From contig BFEA01000517.1 in assembly GCA_003427395.1 (NCBI GenBank), positions 398,213 to 423,670 on the forward strand: 25,458 nt of DNA, given 5' to 3'. Position 1 is the first letter of the stretch. Each line of letters starts with the position of its first letter. This DNA is from Chara braunii (Eukaryota; Streptophyta; Charophyceae; Charales; Characeae). Below, one piece after another: positions 18,664 to 25,458 of this stretch. Under the pieces are notes generated by a model that saw only the letters and a list, made by a program, of their open reading frames with translations, had not been told where the DNA came from and searched no databases. The translations under genes and the position numbers were made by a program.

Positions 18664-19060
18664 TTACGGGGTCCACATCAACCGCTGTTTCTTTTTCAAC
18701 AGATTCGTGAGTGGTGCCGCGATCGCTGCAAACCCCTTGATGAACCTTTGATAGTACGATTCCAAACCCAGAAAAGCACGAACTTGTGTTACGGACGTCG
18801 ACACTGGCGCGTCCTTCACGGCTGCCACTTTCTGGGGTTCCGGCTGCAATTCTTGGTCCGTGACCACGTGGCCGAGGAAGGAGATCTCAGTGAGGAAAAA
18901 TTGACACTTCTCAACCACCACCTTGAATCCTGCGTCCTTCAGTGCGTGCAATGTCCATTCGATGTGCTGCAAGTGTCCCTCATAGGAATTGGAGAAACAC
19001 AAGGATATCATCTATGTACGTAATAGGAAACGTGGCCGCCAAGCGTCCCAAAATGGAAAC
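18664..19060 (-). pseudogene. Reverse transcriptase, C-terminal part
   Basis: The catalytic motif YIDD is encoded at 19007-19018, in the context FPITYIDDILVF. One extra base in a T run near 18996 then shifts the frame. The thumb continues in the next frame: SYEGHLQHIEWTLHALKDAG, KCQFFLTEISFLGHVV, FLGLESYYQRFI and APLTNLLKKKQRLMW. Sequence upstream of YIDD is recognisable only for about 15 codons (VSILGRLAATF). To the right of 19060 the match to reverse transcriptase stops, so the element is truncated or interrupted there. A TAA at 18664-18666 separates it from RNase H. Confidence 0.88.
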
Positions 19061-19439
19061 TGCTGGTTTGTCCGAGTGACCGGCCGTGGAGCGTAGGAAC
19101 CAGCATGGTATGGCACAGGGCGACTTTGGCGGTGTTTGGGCGACCGGAGATTGACGAATCGGGAATCGAACGGCACCACTGCATTCGTTAGGGGTGGGTG
19201 GAGTCTGTGGCTGTGGTACCAGTCCCAGTTACCACAAACCCGCGATGTGACTGTTGGGGCAGACTGCGGACGAGGTGTCTGTGCCAGCGCCATCCCCACC
19301 AAACTGGCTGCCCCGTTCTCACCCCTCCCCCACCTGGAGGCAGAGTCTTCGCTTCTTGGTATTTGCTTCTTGTCTGCTGACGTCCATAGCGCGTTGACCT
19401 CATGAGCGGATTCCCTGCTGTGTGAACGCAGGGCCACTG
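19061..19439. other. Region without a recognisable gene, right of the truncated RT
   Basis: Both strands have open frames (for example 19136-19405 plus), none with a recognisable domain. This is the junction where the second element ends. Confidence 0.45.
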
Positions 19440-19816
19440 ACGGTGGGCCCCGTCTCACCGTGCGACACCGTGCATGGAACATAGTGTTGCTGGACCCTAC
19501 GAACCGGTTCGACGGACATACTGAAGTCCGGCCTGTGGCCGACATCTTGGAAACCTTCGGGATGCCTCCACCCACAACGTTCGAGAGTCGGCACAAAATT
19601 GCGCGGAAATCCCGCCCGCGGAACTTTTCCACGCCGCAGACCATGTGGAAACACAATTCCGCACTTTTCCAGCCCACAAAGCACGGCGTGTGGGGCCCCG
19701 TGAAACACTTCCGCAGAAAACATAAATCTTTTCCACAAACTTTTCCGGGCTATGTGGGCTCCCGAAAACAATTCTGCGGCAAAAGTTTTCCTTGCAACAT
19801 TCATGTGGGGTCCAGG
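19440..19816 (-). repeat. Diverged repeat, left member of an inverted pair
   Basis: Read on the minus strand from 19816 it begins GGACCCCACATG, then has several CGGAAAAGT-type motifs, ATTTTGTG, GGAGGCATCCC and a GTCCGTCGAAC block. The plus-strand segment at 21677-22060 shows the same order of motifs at low identity. It may be a copy of an uncharacterised non-autonomous transposon. Confidence 0.4.
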
Positions 19817-20930
19817 CCTAAGAGAAGTTCAAAATAGCCCGGGGACCTCACAATTCAACCCGGATGAACATACTGGGGCCATTACCCAGCTTCGATAGAA
19901 CTTTCCCATTTTCTCACTCTGGTATCTCGAAAAGGAATCTTTTGGAAACCAAAGAAACGGAGCAGGGAATGTGCGCTCACGAAGCGGCGATAGCGGAAGT
20001 GGAGGCGCCCGGTCGTTGTCGACGGCTATGTAGGATGCAACGTTGGGGTTTGCGGACGCTAATCTCTTCCACGCGGTGCCTATCCTGCCAGGCACCATAG
20101 TTGTGTGAGAGATATGGGGACAGTGTTCTGGCATAGCCTAGCCCTTGCGTGGGTAGGGAGTGCTCTGCACTCTTACGACATAACATCCTGGCAGCCCCGT
20201 ACCTTACCTTCATATCAGCCTATATACCTTACATGATCTTGATACCGGAGGAACCGCCCTCCCCTCAAACCTTCTGTTGGAAAGAAGGGGATCCTTTTTC
20301 ACCATCCAAAGGTCGTGCGCTGTTTTCACGACACGCCATCCCCAGGGCCTCGAATACTCAGGAAAGCATGGAAGGCAGAGCGGCGCATCTAAACGTAGTG
20401 GGAGAGCGTGCGGCTGCGGTGGTAGCGCTCCGGCAAGTCCAAGGGCTTCTACAAGTCTCTTTTGACTTATCTTTGTTGCAAGGCAGTCTGTGGTTCATTT
20501 ACCTCATGTTCTATGATGCAATTTGATGGTTGTTGTCCGTTGGTAACGAGTTCTTATGATTGATTGAGATATCCTGGGAACATCTACACAACGTGTTTCC
20601 CTATTTGGGAGTTGTGTTTGTTGTAGCAACTTTCCATAAGCATGTGTCCGTTTTTAAGCATTTTCAGCTATTTTCTAGGTTAGTCCGTGGTATTTTAGTA
20701 TTTTGCATTTCTTTGATCCCTTGCTTGCCTCTTGATTCCCTCGAGAAGTATGATTCTTACTGTCCTTGTGTTTGGCGCGGAGGTTGCCTTTAGTGTTTTG
20801 TTTTTAGAAACACGTATTCTTGAAGTATTTTAGGATTGACAGAGAGGGATAATTGTTTCCTGCGATGTATGGGAGTAATTTTGTGATTTTCTCTCCTTGT
20901 TTGTTTTAGGTATGTTTGCCTCTTGATAAG
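19817..20930. other. Region without a recognised gene; T-rich right half
   Basis: The plus frame 20149-20526 is open, with a mildly protein-like centre (EGRAAHLNVVGERAAAVVAL), but no domain. From about 20530 the plus strand is T-rich and intron- or UTR-like, ending with a pyrimidine tract and TTTTAG at 20904-20909, which looks like a 3' splice site just before the triplicated repeat. Confidence 0.4.
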
Positions 20931-21107
20931 TTGGTTTTCTTTGTAGTCATTATAAGCATAGTCAGTACGAAGGAGTCGTGGGAACACCAATGGTTGGATG
21001 GTATGAGAGACCCGATGAAGAGAAAACTAGAGCTGTATCCATTGGGTGCGTGGTGGGAAAACCGTCTTGGCAACAAAGGCTCTTTACAGGGTTCTGGACA
21101 GTGCTGA
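20916..21107 (+). other. Open frame in the first repeat unit, 63 codons
   Basis: The frame opens after the TAG that forms the splice-acceptor-like TTTTAG at 20907-20909 and ends in TGA at 21105-21107. It has a hydrophobic start (LVFFVVIISIV), then ESWEHQWLDGMRD and KLELYPLGAWWENRLGNKGS. The track-style start is TTG, so if real it would be an exon rather than a complete gene. Its second half is repeated in the two following units. I recognise no family. Confidence 0.3.
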
Positions 21108-21655
21108 GGAGAAGGTGTCCCTACAGCTCATTCTTCTATCGACAGCGGCACTACGGGGGCAGTGTGAGTGCCATCGTCAGTGGTGGGAGCATTAGTCGAT
21201 TTAGTTATTATAAGAGTAGTTAGCACGAGGGAGCAGTGAGAACACCATTGGTTGGACGAAATGAGAGATGCGGTGAAGAACAAACTAGAGTTGTATCCAT
21301 TGGGTGTGTGGTGGGAAACCCGTCTAGGCAACAAAGGTTCTTCACAGTGTGATTGGACAGTGACGATGGGAGGGTAACCTTACAGCTTTCTTCCTGCCCA
21401 GCTCCTGATCTTTGAAGCTTATAGGTAGTAAGTATATGTTCGTTCGTAAGCGCTCGGGTATGTGTGGAGTGGTTTAGGGTGAAACTCACAAGGTGGGGAT
21501 GATATGAGAGACTCGTTGAAAAGCAAACTAGAGCTGTATCCACTGAGTGCGTGGTGGGAAACCCGTCTCGGCAACAAAGGCTCTTTACAACGTTTTGGTC
21601 AGTGATGATGAGAGGGTAACCCTAAGGCTTATTTTTCTTCCCAACTTTTCTGAGC
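20940..21655 (+). repeat. Three-copy tandem repeat with a shared reading frame
   Basis: Three related units are anchored by ATGAGAGA at 21003, 21261 and 21504, spaced 258 and 243 bp, both multiples of three. Each encodes in the same plus frame a version of MRDxxKxKLELYPLGxWW followed by ETRLGNKGS. Between units the frame has stops. The reverse strand is also open across the cores, so the coding strand is not settled. Confidence 0.8.
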
Positions 21656-21676
21656 CATTGAGTTTTTTCCTTTAGA

Positions 21677-22060
21677 GGTGGACCCCACAGGGGGAAATCT
21701 CGGAAGAACTCTTCCGCCCGGTGTTCTCTCGGACTCCACAGCCTCTGGAAAAGTGTCTGGAAGTCCTTTTTTTGTATTTCTCAGACCCCACTGCCCGGAA
21801 AAGTGGCGCCTGGAAAAGAGAAGAGCGAGTTTCCAAGTCCTTTTCCGGGCGGAAAACGGCCGATCCACCTCAGCCTCGCCGAAATTTTGTGGCAAACGCA
21901 AGGGGTAGGGGGGGGCATCCCCCTACATTTTCCAGACTTGGAAGATCGCGCAGGTCCATTTTGTGTCCGCATGGTGCTCCCCAGCCGAAGGTCGGACGGG
22001 CGGACGGACGAAGCCGCTGTCACACGATCGGGGCGGCACAAACGGGACAGGTATCATGGA
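21677..22060 (+). repeat. Diverged repeat, right member of an inverted pair
   Basis: It begins GGACCCCACAGG and then repeats the motif order of 19440-19816 (read on minus): CGGAAAAG elements, GAAATTTTGTGGC, GGGGGCATCCCC and a GGACGGACGAAG block. It ends near ACTAGGGCCTGCG. Identity is low, so this is a pattern-level call. Confidence 0.4.
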
Positions 22061-23012
22061 ACTAGGGCCTGCGAAACGGCATTCAGCCGCCGAATTTGAA
22101 ATTCGAAATTTTGAATGCCCTGGGGTGCGTCCGCGGTGCCTTCAGGGGCAAACACGAAGCTGTCTATAGTGAACAGACATCGAGCACATGCATGCCATGC
22201 ATGGCAGTCCCATGCAGCTGTCTATGGCGTCCTCCATACGTGTTCACGTGGTCGTCCTCCATAGCCCCGGCTACGCTTCTTCGACGTGCTCCGCGCCGTC
22301 TTTCCCTATGTTCAGGCTCGGCAGAGTCCTCCAAGCTCCGTGCTTGTTCGGTGTTGCTCGCCAAAGCATGCGAGAACGACCGTTAGGTACGGTGGCCAGG
22401 GATTTGTATTGCAAGCGGCCGCACTCGTTGTCCGCGACTTCCTCGCAGCGCATAGCACGCCAAGGCAATCAGGACTCCATCAACCAACGCCTGTCGTGCT
22501 CGCCAACGTATCGCCATACCTCAGCGGTCGACGCTGTAGCTAGGGTCCGTGTTCCTCCTCTGCCTTTTTGGCCGAATCCGCATCCATGGTTGTTGGCAAA
22601 TGTGAGTGGCCAGACAGGGCGAGGAACGGTGGCCGTTCCACGTCATCCACTAGTAATCAGCAGACAGCGCCACCCTACCGCCATCCCTTCAGGCGCGCCG
22701 TCATCTACTGCGGTGGAAGGCCGGCTTCGGCAGTTCACCTCTACGTGCAGCGGAGAGGTGCACAGCCGCATGTGATCATCGTTTGCTGTGGGGGGCATGT
22801 ACAACATTTCCTCTTGTGTGCATCGCTCACTTTTCTTATCGCGATAGTTGTGTGCGTATTGCTTTTTGTGATCGTTGTCGCTCTTCTCTGCGTTGCCGCC
22901 GTCCTCATCACGTACGTTCTGGCAAGGCGGAGGCTTTGAGAGGGACCTGCACATCCTGTGCACCATCGACGGACTTCTCGCCATGGAAGGCCGCTGATTC
23001 ACAGTCGAGCTC
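22061..23012. other. Upstream region of the Myb/SANT gene, no recognised gene
   Basis: A palindrome-rich spot at 22183-22206 contains two overlapping CATGCATG-type (RY-like) motifs. Plus frames 22188-22775 and 22568-22939 are open. The second ends in a strongly hydrophobic stretch of about 35 residues (ending VLITYVLARRRL) that could be a membrane helix, but it comes from a pyrimidine-rich stretch and may be chance. Confidence 0.4.
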
Positions 23013-24356
23013 ATGGGCGGTTATGAGGGGGCTATAAGCATAGAGGATGCAAGACTAGAGGACACGAAAGGTGTGGTGGGCGGTGGAGGTCCCGGGTTCC
23101 CTGGATGGAGTCAAGATTGTGCCAGGAACTCGCCGGCGGAGAGAGGAGTCGGCCAACGGGTAGATGGGCATCCGTGGACGTTTGGTGGGATGGAAAGGCC
23201 TGGTACTGGCGGGGGGCAGCAAGGGTTTTATGGCATGGATTCGACCCCGGCAGGTGGCATTCTGCAAGGAGGGGTGCCACGTGGCGGTGTAGGGGACGGG
23301 TACGGCGAAGAGGCTGTCCATCACACTTCGAGGGTGGATGCCAGCCTCCCACAGTTCGACGTCAATTCGCAGGGTTGCGGTGCATGGGGAGGAGGACATC
23401 CGCAGCGCCGATCGCTCGGAGTGCAGCACACGCCGTAGAGTGCACATCAACCTCGGCTGTCAATGGCAGATCGGCATCATGGCCATCCTGTGGACAATTT
23501 CGACCGCCAAATGCCGCAGCTTCGTCATGGTCAGCAAACACCATGCACACCTGGCAGTGCGCCGACAGGAGGAATAGTTGACGACTGGTCTCCTGCACGG
23601 CGCATGGCGTCCGCATCGGGGCATTCCGGGATATGGGATGGAATGTCGTCACCGATGGGATCATCCATCGGAGGTGGGTCACGACAGATGACCGGGGATG
23701 TTGGGGGGTCTGATCCTATGCGACATACGGTGCATGGCGAACATCACCTCCCATCACCGCCTGCCCACCGGCTTGTCACGACAAACGAGGGGGGTTCTTC
23801 CCGCACTTTCCCTGACAACGAAGGACTAGCATCAGGTGGTGCTTCCGCTGATGGGCCTACTGTCTTCAGCGAGGAGACGAACACACTGCGTGGCAAACAA
23901 CGGGCCTGCAAAGCGCCTCTTCCGGAAACACCGAAAAAACACACACCTTGGTCCTTGGAGGAACGCATGCGCCTTGCGAAGATCTGCGGGGAGGACGATG
24001 CTTTGATAGCAGACGCAAACGGTCCTCACAGGCACATGACACGCGGGAGAAGGTACGAGTGGATCAGCGAACGCATGCGTGATGTGGGATACAACCGAAC
24101 ACCTGAGGACTGCAGGAAGAAGTGGACAAAGATGAAGGACACTATGAACCTCATCTCCAACAAGTGCGACCGATCTGGGCAGGCTGGGTACTACAACATG
24201 ACTGCGGATGAAAGGAGGGAGAAGGGGGTTCCACTTACCTTCGAACGCTCTCTGTGGGACGCCATGGAATGGTGGAGGGTGAAGGTTTCGTTCAAATGCA
24301 ACCACACTCTTGCATTGGAGGAGATGGATGTACCTGAGTCGGGGGGGGGTGAATGA
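23013..24356 (+). pseudogene. Myb/SANT-like (trihelix) DNA-binding protein, interrupted
   Basis: The frame starts at ATG 23013 (MGGYEGAISIED), after an in-frame TGA upstream. It has a TAG at 23436-23438, and continues in the same frame to 24356. The N-terminal half is Gly/Pro/His-rich and probably disordered. Counting from the ATG at 23463, residues 160-270 form a Myb/SANT-like domain with the three tryptophans at 163 (TPWSLEERMRL), 200 (YEWISERMRDVGYNRT) and 221 (CRKKWTKMKD), preceded by a basic PETPKKH. Such domains bind DNA; they occur in plant transcription factors and in the second ORF of PIF/Harbinger transposons. No transposase is visible here. The ORF ends at a TGA just after a nine-G run, where a one-base shift leads into 24357-24726. 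Confidence 0.8.
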
Positions 24357-24726
24357 AGGGGGGGGCGGGCCCGATCGTGCCGGCGAGGCGGCATCCGAGG
24401 GTGGCGGCACTGATGGTTCGGATAAAAGTGCGAATACACAGCGAACATCGACGGGCAGGGTTTGTGGAGATGGTTCGCCGGCGACGGCGGGGATGAGGGT
24501 GATCATGGAGGAATCGACGAGGGCTCTCGTGGATGGGCTGGATAGAGCCTCCGGGACACTGGCACGTGAGACGACGGAAGGGGCTTCGATGCTCTCATCC
24601 AGGGTTGGCGACGTCGCACAACAGATAGGCGTCGTTGTCGGGGCTATGCAGGAAGGGAACGCCGTTATGGCCAGCCTTGTGGCAGTTATGGCGTCCAGGT
24701 GCAGAGCCTCGCAACGGCCCACATGA
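24357..24726 (+). pseudogene. C-terminal part of the Myb/SANT-like protein, other frame
   Basis: The frame is one base off the preceding domain; it overlaps it and is open from 24310 to TGA 24724-24726. It has a Gly-rich acidic linker (AGEAASEGGGTDGSDKS), then a helix-forming segment (MEESTRALVDGLDRASGTL, SRVGDVAQQIGVVVGAMQEG, AVMASLVAVMASRC) that suggests a coiled coil for dimerisation. The shift falls in the G runs at 24341-24366, a site prone to both mutation and sequencing error, so the gene may be intact in the organism. Confidence 0.65.
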
Positions 24727-24971
24727 TGAACAGCGGGGATGTAGATGTAGAGCCGAAATGATTGGCGTACTGATGCGTGGCATTTGTTTGGGTGGATTTG
24801 CAGATGCCATGCTCTCTGTTCAATTTTATTTTATTTTATTATTTTTTTTGTTGTATGTGTTTTTTTTTTTTTTTGGTACGCCCGGAGCTTGTGTGGTTGA
24901 CAGGACCTTTTTGTAGGATCAGAGCTTGAGTGGTGGCAGGACCTCGCCACATGTATGTGCAAACGCCTCCC
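24727..24971. other. T-rich 3' flank of the Myb/SANT gene
   Basis: TTTTATTTTATTTTATTATT and long T runs lie at 24825-24874. No canonical AATAAA is seen. It probably holds the 3' UTR, which is inference. Confidence 0.35.
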
Positions 24972-25227
24972 TGTGTGTGTGTGCATGCAAGCTTTTATTT
25001 ATATCAGAGCGGGCAGGGCGGTGGAGGCACGTATATGTATATATATATATATATCATATATATATATATATCTGTTTATGACGATATACATATATATCTG
25101 TTTGTGAAGATATATATCGTCACAAACAGATATATATATATATGATATATATATATATATACATATTCGTGCCTCCACCGCCCTGCCCGCTCTGATATAA
25201 ATAAAAGCTTGCATGCACACACATACA
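24972..25227. repeat. Large imperfect inverted repeat (hairpin)
   Basis: Arms 24972-25089 and 25112-25227 are reverse complements apart from a few mismatches and a two-base length difference in the AT run; the loop is about 22 nt. The outer part of each arm is unique sequence (TTTATATCAGAGCGGGCAGG and its continuation), the inner part (TA)n with CTGTTT. Mismatches between arms argue against a simple assembly foldback. Confidence 0.9.
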
Positions 25228-25382
25228 AACACACACACACACACACACATCGGGCGACGTTTTGGAGAACTTTTCTGCGCGCCGAGGGAGCGGGGTCGGT
25301 GGGGCGCGTATCGTTGCCGTTCCGTTCGGACGCCACTGAGCATACATGCACTCTGTGTTCTTTGCGGCGCCCGAGTCCACAC

Positions 25383-25383
<1 letters not shown>
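25228..25383. other. (CA)n and short unique spacer
   Basis: A CA run at about 25230-25249 is followed by GC-rich unique sequence with no gene visible. Confidence 0.6.

Positions 25384-25458
<75 letters not shown>
25384..25458. repeat. (GA)n microsatellite to the window end
   Basis: At least 74 bp of GA dinucleotides run to the last base, so the true length is unknown. It is a plausible reason for the contig to end here. Confidence 0.97.

Larger units (their letters stand above)
16334..19060 (-). mobile_element. Second gypsy-type element, 5' truncated, with a PHD finger in pol
   Basis: Minus-strand order is the end of reverse transcriptase, RNase H, PHD finger, integrase. Protease, gag and the start of RT are absent: recognisable RT begins only at about 19060, and unrelated sequence lies to the right. 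No LTRs, primer site or polypurine tract could be identified. Stops at 17444 and 18664 and frame changes near 18996 and 18150 show it is defective. It is a different family from the chromovirus at 1-7574: integrase and RNase H sequences differ widely and no chromodomain follows. Confidence 0.88.

Noticed and set aside
19012-19677. 221-codon minus ORF upstream of the RT fragment
   Set aside because: It is out of frame with the YIDD motif, has no recognisable domain, and crosses the point where RT similarity ends.
21595-21653. Box C (TGATGATGA) and box D (CTGA) pair, a possible C/D snoRNA in the third repeat unit
   Set aside because: The other two units do not keep both boxes, the closing stem is only about four pairs including a wobble, and no guide region could be tested.
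22568-22939. 123-codon plus ORF with a C-terminal hydrophobic stretch, a possible small membrane protein
   Set aside because: The stretch comes from pyrimidine-rich DNA upstream of the Myb/SANT gene, the N-terminal part shows no domain, and overlapping frames are equally open.
24930-25382. Tyr/Ile-rich and Cys/Val-rich ORFs at the right end
   Set aside because: They derive from (TA)n and (CA)n runs and the palindrome, not from genes.

Overview
The window looks like repeat-rich nuclear DNA from a green plant or streptophyte alga. It holds two Ty3/gypsy-type retrotransposons, a LINE fragment, a trihelix (Myb/SANT-like) gene, long microsatellites and no bacterial gene organisation. From remembered protein style my best guess is a Chara-like charophyte, but nothing in the sequence proves the species. 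The window begins inside an LTR and ends inside a (GA)n run, both typical assembly break points, so it is probably one whole contig.

Layout. 1-7574 (minus strand) is a nearly complete chromovirus: partial 3' LTR, polypurine tract, chromodomain tail, integrase, RNase H, reverse transcriptase, protease, zinc knuckle, gag, leader, primer binding site and an 1135-bp 5' LTR. Its coding region is broken by eight in-frame stops and three frameshifts. The leader carries a dense array of TGACGTGG/TGACGTCA sites. 7575-8997 (minus) is the C-terminal part of a LINE ORF2, cut by the chromovirus LTR. 9000-12825 is mostly non-coding, with CT/TG/CA microsatellites and one conserved-looking ORF of unknown function (11321-11836). 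12826-13375 is an exact 256-bp duplication around a Nextera mate-pair junction adapter, so it is a library artefact. An assembly gap follows at 13973-14070.

14278-19060 (minus) holds a second, 5'-truncated gypsy-type element (RT end, RNase H, integrase). It has a PHD finger between RNase H and integrase, followed downstream by two further ORFs of unknown function. 19440-22060 has two diverged related repeats in inverted orientation, enclosing a three-copy in-phase repeat at 20940-21655. 23013-24726 (plus) is a Myb/SANT-like (trihelix) gene interrupted by one TAG and one frameshift in a G run. 24972-25227 is a large imperfect palindrome, and the window ends in (GA)n.

Most of the window is therefore transposon-derived. 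The points most worth a second look are the PHD finger in pol, the bZIP-site array in the retrotransposon leader, the three-copy repeat, the excess of UAA/UAG interruptions at glutamine-like positions, and the adapter artefact, which must be removed before any local interpretation. No rRNA, tRNA or CRISPR was seen.
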